Shown here in pieces: positions 10,620 to 19,255 of a stretch of DNA of 64,000 nucleotides. Origin of the DNA: Duganella sp. OV510 (GTDB lineage Bacteria > Pseudomonadota > Gammaproteobacteria > Burkholderiales > Burkholderiaceae_D). A program made the position numbers and the translations under genes. Position 1 is the first letter of the stretch; every line of letters starts with the position of its first letter. The stretch lies in contig NZ_FNEQ01000002.1 of NCBI RefSeq assembly GCF_900100205.1, positions 372,001 to 436,000 on the forward strand, written 5' to 3'. Below the pieces are notes generated by a model. It was given only the letters and a program-made list of their open reading frames with translations, made no database searches and was not told the DNA's origin.

Positions 10620-11531
10620 TTGGCGACATCAAAAAATTCACATCCAAATGCTTCGGACACGAGTCACCTGACTTGGATCGACTTTCTCAAGACCATTTTC
10701 GCGGTAGATAAAGTTCGCACGGCAAAACATCTGCACGCAAAATTCTCACTTGAACAACTGGCGAAGTGCGTATCTGCGATATCGGCTGTCTGCTTCGCCA
10801 TTGGACTACTGTGCACCTCCTTCTACTTTGCCTCCGTTTCGCTTCGCCCGTTCGAGCCTGTCAGCGTACAACAGATATTCCTTGGCGGACTTTATCTTGT
10901 ACTCACTGGACTGACCCTGCTTGTTCCAGCGCGACTGGGAGTGCGCTCAGTCATTGGCTGGTTGATTCAGTTGGCAGCAGCGATACTGCTAATCTTCGAT
11001 AAGCAGTTTCTCAATCAGCTGGCCTACCTCATGGGACACAATGGCACGCATATACCCAATAGTCATTTCTCCTTGATTGTCTTCGACAAAGGCGAAGGGC
11101 TATTTTTCTTTCTAGCGGCATCGATCGCTTTTCATTCGCTTTCAGCTCATCTGAAAGTAAAACAAGGCATCACCACTCTCAGCGTACTCGTCAGGCTATC
11201 AATTAGCGTCCTGGTGTCGCTCCTGGCTTTTAGTACAGCTGTCTACCCACGCATTCCTCTTGCATTGGGTGGCGGAGACTTCCCTGTCATGCGTATAGAA
11301 TTCGACAAGGACACCCCCTATGTGATCACGTCACGATTCGACATATCGAACAACGTTCCAAAATATCAGGGACACAAATACTATGCGCGTTTACTGCATA
11401 GCGAGAAGGATGTGCTGTACCTTACCTCCCTGTTCTGGTACAACAACACCGTAGTTGAGGTACCAAGCAAGCACATCATTGTTGCGGAGTATGGCGACTA
11501 CAATCCAACTACCTACATCCTTCCAGATTGA
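10620..11531 (+). CDS. hypothetical multi-pass membrane protein
   Basis: Unrecognised 303-residue protein. The start is a TTG preceded by AAGAGGG at about five bases. The first 40 residues are polar. Hydrophobic helices follow at roughly 50-75, 84-104, 108-128, 155-172 and 188-208. The C-terminal 90 residues are soluble and contain several Tyr-rich beta-like segments. Base composition is visibly more AT-rich than the flanking sugar genes (codons such as aaa, att and tct are frequent), which suggests separate acquisition. It lies between the GH31 gene and a convergent helicase gene, and no function can be assigned. Confidence 0.65.
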   Translation: MATSKNSHPNASDTSHLTWIDFLKTIFAVDKVRTAKHLHAKFSLEQLAKCVSAISAVCFAIGLLCTSFYFASVSLRPFEPVSVQQIFLGGLYLVLTGLTLLVPARLGVRSVIGWLIQLAAAILLIFDKQFLNQLAYLMGHNGTHIPNSHFSLIVFDKGEGLFFFLAASIAFHSLSAHLKVKQGITTLSVLVRLSISVLVSLLAFSTAVYPRIPLALGGGDFPVMRIEFDKDTPYVITSRFDISNNVPKYQGHKYYARLLHSEKDVLYLTSLFWYNNTVVEVPSKHIIVAEYGDYNPTTYILPD

Positions 11532-11593
11532 CGAGTTACCTCCCTGCCTCAGGATTGGGATTTTTCTGGCGATCTTACCAATCTTGCGCAAGC

Positions 11594-13228
11594 TCAAAGA
11601 CGGTCCAGCAGTTGCTGTTCGGCGCGGTCGCTCAACACCAGCACCAGTTTGAGGCGCGCGCGCGTCATGCCGACGAAGAGTTTGCGCAGCACCAGCTGGT
11701 TCATGTTTTCGAAATCGATTTCGGTAAAGATGATGGCGGGCGCGGACTGGCCCTTGAAGCGGTAGACCGATTCCGCCAGCAAGCCGCCATCGCGGTACTG
11801 CGGATTGCCGAACAAGTCGTATTCGCCGGTGAAGGACTTCAGCGTATGCACCTCGCTTAGCTGGTCGAGATGCAGGATCACCGACTTCTCGCGCCCGCGG
11901 AACGATGCGATCGCGATGTCATGCCGCGCGAAGCCGGCCGACAGGCATGAGGTGATGGCCTTGCGCGTCTGCGCCAGCATCGCTTCGGTATCGCCGTGCG
12001 GATACACCAGTTCTTCGATGTCCGCGCCTTTGAACGGGCTGCCCGCTTCCACCGGCGTTTGCGTTGCGCCGATTGAGGCCAGGATGTCGACGATCTGGCG
12101 CGGGCTGCGGTAGTTGGTGTCGGAGTGCATCGTGACCCAGCCGGGCAGCGCCACGCTGTCTTTGCCGTACAGGTTCTGGTTCGGGTCTTCCAGCCAGATC
12201 GCGCGGCCGTCCTCCTTCAACATGCGCAGCAGGATGTCGCGCCAGGTCTCGGAGAAGTCCTGGCCCTCGTCGACGATCAGCACGTCGTACCGCCAGTCTT
12301 CCGGCAGCTCGGAGGACGCCATCTGCGCTTCGATTTCGCTCCACACATCCGGCGCGGCGTAATTCGGGATCTGTCCGCGCTGGCGGGCAAAGGCGTCGCT
12401 CAGCGAATGGAAACTGGTTACCCGGCCGCCAGGCGGCATCAGGCTTTCGATATGATCGGCCAGCGGCCGGTTGTAGCACACGTATAGCGGACGCAGACCG
12501 GCGTCGATGGCGGCGCCGTATTCCGATAGCGCCAGCTGCGTCTTGCCGCTGCCGGCCGTGCCCACCACGCGCAGGCGGAACGGCTCGAACTCCAGCCGGT
12601 GTGCCCATGTCGCCAGGCCGCCCGACAGCCGCGCCACCATGCGCGCGGCATTACCGATCATCGCGCTGGGATCGGGACGCAGGCTAAGCATATTGCCAAG
12701 GAAGCGCGTTACCTTGTCGAACTGCGCGTCCGGCTTGGGATCGGTGACCGGCAAGATGTCGCGTACCATCTGCGCCAGGTTGTGCTTGCTGTTGGCGTCA
12801 ATGATGTGACGCGGGTCCAGCCCGGCCAGATGCGGCTCGCGCACGATGTAGTCAGGGCAGTACAGCACATAGTCGATCGACAGCTCGGCGCCGAAACGCT
12901 CGGTCAGCACGCTGATGGAACGCATGATGTGCTGCGCCACCCTGCGCGGCTTGCCGGCGTACTGCTTCACCAGGCCGTCCGGCGTCTCGTTGAGGAAGCC
13001 AGCGATCTGCTCGATCAGCAGCACGCGCCCATTCGGCGCCACGATGACGAAGTCCACCTGATCGAAGGCCGAGTAGCCCTTCTCCACATTGGTCCAGTGG
13101 ACGCCGTGGTAGATGTGATACGGCGCCTCCGCCAAGGTCGCATTCAGGTAGGCCAGCGTTTCAATCTCACGCGCCGCCGCGCCGGTTGCCGACATCTCTT
13201 GCCAGCCAGTAGGGTGAAGATGAGCCAT
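11594..13228 (-). CDS. NERD-domain UvrD-like DNA helicase
   Basis: A 544-residue fusion. Residues about 20-130 form a NERD (nuclease-related) domain, with FDQVDFVIVAPNGRVLLIEQ holding the D...E...Q-type core (usually ExK; here an EQ ending). Residues about 205-544 form a superfamily-1 ATPase: Walker A GTAGSGKTQ near 222, Walker B VLIVDEGQDF near 319, NYRSPRQIV (motif IV region), a Q-rich VYRFKGQSAPAI, and VGMTRARLKLVLV at the end. It is shorter than UvrD/Rep and lacks the large accessory subdomains. The roles of NERD helicases are poorly known, with DNA repair or defence suggested. It stands alone between unrelated genes. No clear ribosome site precedes the ATG. Confidence 0.85.
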   Translation of the reverse strand: MAHLHPTGWQEMSATGAAAREIETLAYLNATLAEAPYHIYHGVHWTNVEKGYSAFDQVDFVIVAPNGRVLLIEQIAGFLNETPDGLVKQYAGKPRRVAQHIMRSISVLTERFGAELSIDYVLYCPDYIVREPHLAGLDPRHIIDANSKHNLAQMVRDILPVTDPKPDAQFDKVTRFLGNMLSLRPDPSAMIGNAARMVARLSGGLATWAHRLEFEPFRLRVVGTAGSGKTQLALSEYGAAIDAGLRPLYVCYNRPLADHIESLMPPGGRVTSFHSLSDAFARQRGQIPNYAAPDVWSEIEAQMASSELPEDWRYDVLIVDEGQDFSETWRDILLRMLKEDGRAIWLEDPNQNLYGKDSVALPGWVTMHSDTNYRSPRQIVDILASIGATQTPVEAGSPFKGADIEELVYPHGDTEAMLAQTRKAITSCLSAGFARHDIAIASFRGREKSVILHLDQLSEVHTLKSFTGEYDLFGNPQYRDGGLLAESVYRFKGQSAPAIIFTEIDFENMNQLVLRKLFVGMTRARLKLVLVLSDRAEQQLLDRL

Positions 13229-13336
13229 ATGGTGAACGCCGTAATAAAAAGCCTATTGTAAAACCAACTCCGGGTATGATTGTGCGCTATCGAACAATCG
13301 GTTCGATGGCTTAGATAAAACCCCAGGGAGATGTCT

Positions 13337-15145
13337 GTGACACCAAAAATTATCAGCACGCTGCTGGCCACCGCCCTCGCAGCCGCCAGCGCCACCGCGC
13401 TGGCCGCCCCCACCGCCAAACCGACCGCCGCCGAAGCCGAACGCTTCCTCGCCGACACCGAAGCCAAACTCAATAAGCTGAACAATGAACAGGCCCGCGC
13501 CGCGTGGGTCGGCTCGAATTTCATCACCGACGATACCGAAGCGATCGCTTCCTACTTCGCCGAACGCTACCTCAGCGCTTCCGGCGAAGCCGCCATCGGC
13601 GCGCGCCGCTTCAATGGCCTGAAGCTGTCAACAGCATCGGCACGCAAGCTGATGCTGCTGCAACAGACCGTGGTATTTGCCGATCCGAAGGAACGCGAGC
13701 AGTTCGCCACGCTGCAAGCGGCGCTGAACGGCGCCTACGGCAAAGCCAAATACTGCCCGCAAACCGGCGACTGCATGGCGCTGGGCGAAATGGAAAAAGT
13801 GCTGGCCACCAGCCGCGATGAGGCCAAGCTGAAAGAGATGTGGCTGGGCTGGCACGCGCAGGCGCAAGACTACAAGCAGAAATACGCCGACTACATTGCC
13901 CTGTCCAACAAGGGCGCGCAACAGATGGGCTTTGCCGACACCGGCGCCCTGTGGCGCTCGCAGTACGACATGCCGCCTGAGGCTTTCTCGGCCGAGATGG
14001 AGCGCCTGTGGCAGCAGGTCAAACCGCTGTACGATTCGCTGCACACCTACACCCGCTACAAGCTGCGCGCCACCTACGGCGCCGACGTGGTGCCGCTGAC
14101 CGGCCCGATTCCGTCCCACCTGTTCGGCAATATGTGGAGCCAGAGCTGGAACAATCTGTACCCGATCCTGAAGCCGGCCAACAGCACCAGCAGCTACGAC
14201 CTGGGCAAAGTGCTGGAACAGCGCAAGACCGACGCCAAACAGATGACCAAGTATGCCGAGGGCTTCTACACTTCGCTGGGCATGCAAAAGCTGCCGGCGA
14301 CGTTCTGGGAGCGCTCGCTGCTGACCAAGCCGCGCGACCGTGACGTGGTGTGCCACGCCTCCGCCTGGCCGATGAACGAAAAGGATGATGTGCGCATCAA
14401 GATGTGCATCACGCCGACTGCGGAAGACTTCACCACCATTCACCACGAACTGGGCCACGTCTACTACTTCCTCGGCTACACCAGGCAGCCTTTCCTGTTC
14501 CGCAATGGCGCCAACGATGGCTTCCATGAAGCCATCGGCGACACCGTGGCGCTGTCGATCACGCCAGCCTATCTGAAGCAGGTCGGCCTGATGGACCAGG
14601 AGCCGGACGTCAACGCCGATATCCCGCAACTGCTGGAACGTGCGCTGTCCAAGGTGGCGATCCTGCCGTTTGCCTACACCATGGACAAATGGCGCTGGGA
14701 TGTCTACGCCGGCAAGACCAAGCCTGCTGATTACGACAAGCGCTGGTGGCAGCTGCGCGAGGAGTACATGGGCATGAAGCGCCCGGCGCCCGGTGATGAC
14801 GCCAAGGGCTTTGACGCCGGCGCCAAGTACCATGTGGCCGCTGACGTTTCGTACGCACGCTACTTCCTGGCCGACATGCTGCAATTCCAGTTCCACCGTG
14901 CGCTGTGCCGCGAGGCCGGCTATAGCGGCCCGCTGAACCGCTGCTCGGTCTACGGCAATGCCAAGGCTGGCGCCAAGCTGCAACAGCTGCTGGAACTGGG
15001 CGCGTCGAAGCCATGGCCGGAAGCGTTGAAAGCCATCTCGGGCGAAGACAAGATCGACGGCAACGCGCTGCTCGAATACTTCGCACCGCTGAAGACCTGG
15101 CTGGATCAGCAAAACGCTGCTTTCGCAGCGGCCGAGAAGAAGTAA
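13337..15145 (+). CDS. M2-family peptidyl-dipeptidase (ACE-like), secreted
   Basis: Zinc dicarboxypeptidase of the angiotensin-converting-enzyme family, releasing C-terminal dipeptides in the periplasm or outside. Counting from the chosen start, the zinc motif HHELGH puts ligands at H370 and H374, and the third ligand E398 lies in GFHEAIGD, 24 residues on, as in ACE. A signal peptide with the core IISTLLATALAAASATALAA ends near residue 24. AGGGAG at 13325-13330 abuts an ATG at 13331 with no spacing but lies six bases before the in-frame GTG at 13337, so GTG is preferred; the protein is then 602 residues. A strong hairpin follows the stop. Confidence 0.9.
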   Translation: MTPKIISTLLATALAAASATALAAPTAKPTAAEAERFLADTEAKLNKLNNEQARAAWVGSNFITDDTEAIASYFAERYLSASGEAAIGARRFNGLKLSTASARKLMLLQQTVVFADPKEREQFATLQAALNGAYGKAKYCPQTGDCMALGEMEKVLATSRDEAKLKEMWLGWHAQAQDYKQKYADYIALSNKGAQQMGFADTGALWRSQYDMPPEAFSAEMERLWQQVKPLYDSLHTYTRYKLRATYGADVVPLTGPIPSHLFGNMWSQSWNNLYPILKPANSTSSYDLGKVLEQRKTDAKQMTKYAEGFYTSLGMQKLPATFWERSLLTKPRDRDVVCHASAWPMNEKDDVRIKMCITPTAEDFTTIHHELGHVYYFLGYTRQPFLFRNGANDGFHEAIGDTVALSITPAYLKQVGLMDQEPDVNADIPQLLERALSKVAILPFAYTMDKWRWDVYAGKTKPADYDKRWWQLREEYMGMKRPAPGDDAKGFDAGAKYHVAADVSYARYFLADMLQFQFHRALCREAGYSGPLNRCSVYGNAKAGAKLQQLLELGASKPWPEALKAISGEDKIDGNALLEYFAPLKTWLDQQNAAFAAAEKK

Positions 15146-15153
15146 GCCTCCAC

Positions 15154-15177
15154 CAGGGCAGCAGCTCTGCTGCCCTG
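15154..15177. terminator. terminator hairpin between convergent genes
   Basis: CAGGGCAGCAG and CTGCTGCCCTG form an 11-bp perfect stem around two bases, eight bases after the peptidase stop. It is followed by TTCTGTTTATT, so it can end rightward transcription and probably insulates the convergent gene. Confidence 0.75.
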
Positions 15178-15183
15178 TTCTGT

Positions 15184-15798
15184 TTATTCAAAAGCGACGT
15201 CTTCAAGACGGAAGCGGAACTTGCGGCGCTCCGGCAGCGTCCAGCCTTCACCGGGAGACGTATCGCGCGGGGCGGCGGGAACCGGTGCCGCAGTTGATGT
15301 TACCGCTGTCACCGCGACCACGTCCTGCTGCGGCGCGATTGCCGCAGCAGGATGTGCTTTGCGCACTTCTTCCTGTTCACGGAAGATTTCTCTGCGCAGC
15401 ACACAAGCCAGCTTGAACTGCTTGTCGCCAGGCCGTCGGATATAGAGGTCGCTCCAGGCATTTCGATTCGAGCGCGCAAACGAGCGAGCGAATTGGTTTG
15501 GTGACATTACCTTGCCTTGGTGGACAAGCTGATCGCCCTCAACGCACGCGTAATTGTGCTCTCCGTAGCTCCATGAACGCACAACAGTGCCTTCCGGAAG
15601 AAACACGCTTTTCCATTGGTAGCCGTGTAGTCCATTCGGATCGGCAGTCTTGTGGCGTTGCGTCAGGTCGGCCAACCACAACTCTACCGCCGTAGTAATG
15701 GCCTCCGAGATGTCTTGCGTGCCCTGGCGGCGTTTCAGTTGTTCAACAAGACTGAGCAGGGTGTCCGTAGGTAGCTGCACACTCACTGTGGTAAACAT
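15184..15798 (-). CDS. RHH-like protein with a RAMA-type C-terminal domain
   Basis: A 204-residue protein not recognised as a named family. Residues 3-45 (SVQLPTDTLLSLVEQL...SEAITTAVELWL) look like a ribbon-helix-helix DNA-binding fold. Residues about 62-135 (LPEGTVVRSWSYGEHNYACVE...NRNAWSDLYIRRPGD) resemble the RAMA domain often linked to restriction-modification proteins: a small beta domain with a GT-hydrophobic start, a repeated 'V.G..LVHQGK' turn and an NAW/NGW motif. The tail after 140 is Ala/Pro-rich with a basic end. AGGAG sits about eight bases before the ATG, inside a purine tract that is mirrored upstream. DNA binding is inferred and the target unknown. Confidence 0.6.
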   Translation of the reverse strand: MFTTVSVQLPTDTLLSLVEQLKRRQGTQDISEAITTAVELWLADLTQRHKTADPNGLHGYQWKSVFLPEGTVVRSWSYGEHNYACVEGDQLVHQGKVMSPNQFARSFARSNRNAWSDLYIRRPGDKQFKLACVLRREIFREQEEVRKAHPAAAIAPQQDVVAVTAVTSTAAPVPAAPRDTSPGEGWTLPERRKFRFRLEDVAFE

Positions 15799-15915
15799 TC
15801 TTTTTTCTCCTCTCTTTTCTTCTCTTTTCTCCTATTTAGATCTGCAGAAGCGAAAAGAGTTCAAAAAAGAGGAAAAGAGAAGAAAAGAGAAGGCGAAGCA
15901 GAAGGTTTACCACAG
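15786..15915. repeat. long imperfect inverted repeat covering the RHH-RAMA start
   Basis: CTGTGGTAAAC at 15786-15796 is repeated inverted as GTTTACCACAG at 15905-15915. Inside these, a pyrimidine tract (about 15809-15832) mirrors a purine tract (about 15868-15893). The left arm contains the first codons and purine-rich leader of the leftward gene. In its mRNA the upstream pyrimidine arm could pair with the Shine-Dalgarno and start codon. The mirrored copy has AGG in place of ATG. Confidence 0.75.
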
Positions 15916-15951
15916 GGAGGCGGTACAGAGAGCCATACCTTGATACCCATG

Positions 15952-15980
15952 AAAAAAATGGCGTCCCCTGGGACGCCATT
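15952..15980 (-). terminator. rho-independent terminator of the TonB receptor gene
   Basis: AATGGCGTCCC / GGGACGCCATT is an 11-bp perfect stem with a minimal loop. Read leftward it is followed by seven consecutive T (complement of 15952-15958), 22 bp past the receptor stop. Confidence 0.88.
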
Positions 15981-16001
15981 CTTGTTTCCGGCTAAATCAG
16001 C

Positions 16002-18743
16002 TTAGAACTTGTAGTTCAGGCCGGCCAGCACGGTGCGGCCGTATTTCGCGTATTCCAGCTGTTGCGAACGGTCGCCGTTGTAGGTCTCGTAGGCGGCGTT
16101 GCGCAGGTTGTTAATCTGCAGCACCAGGCCGACACCCTTCATCGCGCCGCTGTTGAAGGTGTAACCAACCTGGAAGTCGATCACGTTTTCACCGACGACA
16201 TAACGCAGCGTGCGGTCGTTGGAGAAGTTGCCGATCTCACCGACGAAGTCCGAACGGCGACGCTGGCTGACACGGGTTTCGAAACCATCTTTCTCGTAGT
16301 AAGCGGTCAGGTTGGTCGTACGCTTCGACAGGCCTGGCAGCGGAATGTTCGAGCCGATATTGCTGCTCGGGTCCTGGATCGAGATCGCGCTTTCGGTGTA
16401 GGTGGTGCTGGCGCTGATGCCGAAGCCGTCCAGCGATTTGCTGATCATGTTCAGCGGCATCGAGCCCGACAGTTCAACACCCTTCAGGATACCGCCCTTG
16501 CCGTTGTACGCAGCGGTGTAGGTACCGATGTTGGTCAGCGGTGGCAGCGTGCCGGTTGGGTAGGTGGTTGGCAGATAGGCCGAGAAGTCATATGGACGGC
16601 CCTGGGTGAAGATGTAGGTATCCAGCTTCTTGAAGAAGCCCGCCACAGCGAAGTACGCCTTCTTGTCGAAGTATTTCTCGTACGAGATATCGAACGCCTT
16701 GGCGCGCCATGGATCCAGACGGGCGTTGCCGCCGCTGGCGCCAGGTTCACGCTTGGTGTTGTCGATGCCGATTTCCAGTGCCGAGCGCAGCTGATCGATA
16801 CGTGGGCGAGCCAGTTGCTTGGCCAGTGCCACACGTACGGTCTGCTGGTTCTCGAAGCCGAACGCCAGGTTCATGCTTGGCAGGTAGTCGGTATAGCTCT
16901 TGCCGTCATGCACAGGCTTGACCGGGTTGGTGCCGGCTGCCGCAGTATTGTCGTAGTAACGCGAATCCGACGACTGGTTGGTGTGCTGGATCTGCACGCC
17001 GATGTTGCCGCGCAGGCTGACCGATGGGCTCAGTTCAGCATCGATATTGGCCTTGGCGTAGGTGGTGGCGATCTTCTCGTTCACGACCCAGGTTTTCGGA
17101 ATCAGGTAGTTCAGGTCGTCGACCGGTGCAAACGACATATACTGGCTGACCATGGCTGGCACGTTCCAGGTTGGAATCGAACCGGCGCCGGCGAAGCCGA
17201 GGTCGGCCAGGCCGTATTGCAGGTTGCCCGGCACGGAAACGTCCGCGCCCACCAGATTGATCGAACCCTCAGGCTGGCGTTTGCTCTTGCTGCGGTCGGC
17301 GTAGTTGATGCCGAAGTCGACGCTGGAGAACGCCTTTTCCCACGAGCCGGTGATCGGCACGTTGATGGCCAGCTTGGCGCTCTTCAGTTCATCTTCGATG
17401 CTCGGCGTCTTGCCGTAGCCGGAACCATAGATCGTATTACCGATGTACAGGTTGCTGGCGTTGCCATAGTTCAGGCCTGGAGTCATCTGCGAGAAGCCGC
17501 CATTGCCGTACACCAGGTTGACCTTGTCCAGCAGGGCCGAGGCGCCGCCGTTGCTGTATTGCAGATTGTTTTCCAGGCTCAGCTCATCGCGCTTGGCCTT
17601 GGAGTAGCTCAGGTCGGCGACAACGCTGAAGTCCTGGGTCTTGAATTCATTGTTCCAGCCGATCGCGCGGATATCATCCTTGCGCTTGTTGTACATGCCG
17701 CGCACCAGCGGACGCACATTGTTCATCGTGCCGCTGGCGATGGTGCCGTCGGCGACGGTGACCGGATTGTAGCTGGACTCGCCCTGCGACAGCGAAATCT
17801 CCAGCTGGTTGGCGGTTTCTTCAGCCTTGAAGCGCGACGCGTAGACATCCAGAGTGCTGGTCCATTGCTTGTTCGGACGGTATTGCAGCACGCCCATCAG
17901 GCCATCACGTTCGTTGCGGCCGCTGCGCGCCACCGCCTTGATGCCGTTGGCGGAGAAGGTGTTGGCCGGCAGGCCGGTGCGCGAGTCCAGCGTCCATGGC
18001 TCATACAAGCCGGTTTCATTGGACAGGATAGGCGTTTCCAGGCGGGCGTAGCCCAGTGCGATACCGATCGTGCGGTTGGCGAACTGGTCGATGTAGCTGG
18101 CGCTGAAGCGGGTGCCGGTGTCCTTGGCGTTGGCGATCTTGCCCAGCGAGTTCTTCTCGCCACGGGCGTTCAGCGCCACGGTGCGGCCGCTGAAGTTCAG
18201 TGGGCGCACGGTTTGCATGTCGATGGTGCCGGACAGGCCCTGGCCAACCAGGCTGGCGTCCGGAGTTTTGTAGACGGTGACGCCAGCCATCAGTTCCGAT
18301 GGGTACTGGTCGAACTCGACGCTGCGGTTGTCGCCGGTCGAGACTTGCTCGCGGCCATTCAGCAGGGTGGTGGCGAAGTCCGGCGACAGGCCGCGCACCG
18401 AGATCACTTGCGCACGGCCGGCAACGCGCTGGGCGGCCAGGCCTGGCAGGCGCGAGATCGATTCAGCGATCGAGACGTCCGGCAGCTTGCCGATGTCTTC
18501 GGCCGAAATGGCTTCGACGATCGAGCTGGCGTCTTTCTTGACCGAGATCGCGTCTTCGATACCGCGGCGGATACCGGCCACGGTGACCGACATGACTTTC
18601 GGCTCTTCGGCGGCTGGCGCTTCGGCGGCGGTGGTTTGCGCATAGGCTGGCGCGGCGGCAGCAGCGATCAGCAGGGCGCAACCAGCGGCGACAGGTTTCA
18701 ATGGGAATGCGGTGTGGCTACGCTTATTTGCGAAGATGTTCAT
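16002..18743 (-). CDS. TonB-dependent receptor, probably for maltodextrins
   Basis: Outer-membrane receptor of 913 residues, importing a ligand into the periplasm with TonB energy. A signal peptide ends near AYAQ (residue 36). The plug domain spans about residues 60-180 (SIAESISRLPGLAAQRV, VISVRGLSPDF, TLLNGRE, GVTVYKTPDASLVGQGLSGTIDM). A 22-strand barrel follows and ends with the aromatic VLAGLNYKF required for outer-membrane assembly. No SusD partner is present, as in Caulobacter and Xanthomonas carbohydrate receptors (MalA type). GAGGGG lies eight bases before the ATG. It is divergent from a GH13 gene across 512 bp carrying three copies of the shared palindrome. The ligand is inferred from context. 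Confidence 0.9.
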   Translation of the reverse strand: MNIFANKRSHTAFPLKPVAAGCALLIAAAAAPAYAQTTAAEAPAAEEPKVMSVTVAGIRRGIEDAISVKKDASSIVEAISAEDIGKLPDVSIAESISRLPGLAAQRVAGRAQVISVRGLSPDFATTLLNGREQVSTGDNRSVEFDQYPSELMAGVTVYKTPDASLVGQGLSGTIDMQTVRPLNFSGRTVALNARGEKNSLGKIANAKDTGTRFSASYIDQFANRTIGIALGYARLETPILSNETGLYEPWTLDSRTGLPANTFSANGIKAVARSGRNERDGLMGVLQYRPNKQWTSTLDVYASRFKAEETANQLEISLSQGESSYNPVTVADGTIASGTMNNVRPLVRGMYNKRKDDIRAIGWNNEFKTQDFSVVADLSYSKAKRDELSLENNLQYSNGGASALLDKVNLVYGNGGFSQMTPGLNYGNASNLYIGNTIYGSGYGKTPSIEDELKSAKLAINVPITGSWEKAFSSVDFGINYADRSKSKRQPEGSINLVGADVSVPGNLQYGLADLGFAGAGSIPTWNVPAMVSQYMSFAPVDDLNYLIPKTWVVNEKIATTYAKANIDAELSPSVSLRGNIGVQIQHTNQSSDSRYYDNTAAAGTNPVKPVHDGKSYTDYLPSMNLAFGFENQQTVRVALAKQLARPRIDQLRSALEIGIDNTKREPGASGGNARLDPWRAKAFDISYEKYFDKKAYFAVAGFFKKLDTYIFTQGRPYDFSAYLPTTYPTGTLPPLTNIGTYTAAYNGKGGILKGVELSGSMPLNMISKSLDGFGISASTTYTESAISIQDPSSNIGSNIPLPGLSKRTTNLTAYYEKDGFETRVSQRRRSDFVGEIGNFSNDRTLRYVVGENVIDFQVGYTFNSGAMKGVGLVLQINNLRNAAYETYNGDRSQQLEYAKYGRTVLAGLNYKF

Positions 18744-18846
18744 TTAATGTCCCCTCTCATGACACAAAATTTAAGTCCCGCAAAGAGCTGCACTACACGG
18801 GAACCAAGGAATGACGACGTTCTAAAGACGTTCTGGGGAAGAATTC

Positions 18847-18861
18847 TGTACTAAAACTAGA
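18847..18861. promoter_or_regulatory. putative maltodextrin operator, site 3
   Basis: TGTACT-AAA-ACTAGA matches TGTAGT-N3-ACTACA at 10 of 12 arm positions, 103 bp before the receptor start codon and suitably placed for receptor control. Confidence 0.45.
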
Positions 18862-18977
18862 TTGTGTGTCAATCAAACTTCCCTGCCACTACGGATTACA
18901 AGCCTCGCACATCAAGGCTTGCCCTACGATAGCCGCATTGACGTTGTATTTCGGCTACAAGAGAATGATCGCCAACT

Positions 18978-18992
18978 TGTAGTAGAACTACA
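18978..18992. promoter_or_regulatory. putative maltodextrin operator, site 4 (perfect palindrome)
   Basis: TGTAGT-AGA-ACTACA is a perfect inverted repeat with a three-base spacer, in the middle of the 512-bp control region (18744-19255). Apart from sites 3-5 that region shows only AT-rich promoter-like DNA. Confidence 0.6.
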
Positions 18993-19225
18993 GGCCACAC
19001 ACCAAATAGCAGCTTTTATGAAAACAAAACTCACGCTACAACCAGGTTCAGGCAAGCAAATTGACAGGATTTTCCGACGTGAAACTAATTTTGAAGGAAA
19101 ATAACGAAGAATATGTATCTGGAGTAAATTTTATCGTCGTGAATGCGTTTGATATCGCAGCGATTTACGCGTATTCTCTCGAAAAATCAACGCACTAAGC
19201 CTGATCAAGCAAAAAAATACGGGCA

Positions 19226-19240
19226 TGTAGTACGACTACC
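19226..19240. promoter_or_regulatory. putative maltodextrin operator, site 5
   Basis: TGTAGT-ACG-ACTACC matches the palindrome at 11 of 12 arm positions, 15 bp before the GH13 start codon. It is close enough to overlap the transcription start, so repression is plausible. Confidence 0.58.
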
Positions 19241-19255
19241 TAAAACGGAGACCGC

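Noticed and set aside
13289-13307. ATCGAAC / GTTCGAT inverted repeat before the M2 peptidase gene
   Set aside because: Short 7-bp arms and a single copy; could be an operator but support is too weak to annotate.
16062-18854. 930-residue open frame opposite the TonB receptor
   Set aside because: Same reason: the receptor has plug, barrel end and terminator; the antisense frame has no recognisable feature.
18862-19104. 80-codon frame in the receptor/GH13 control region
   Set aside because: It contains the perfect palindrome TGTAGT-AGA-ACTACA in its middle, has no ribosome site and no recognisable features; more likely non-coding.
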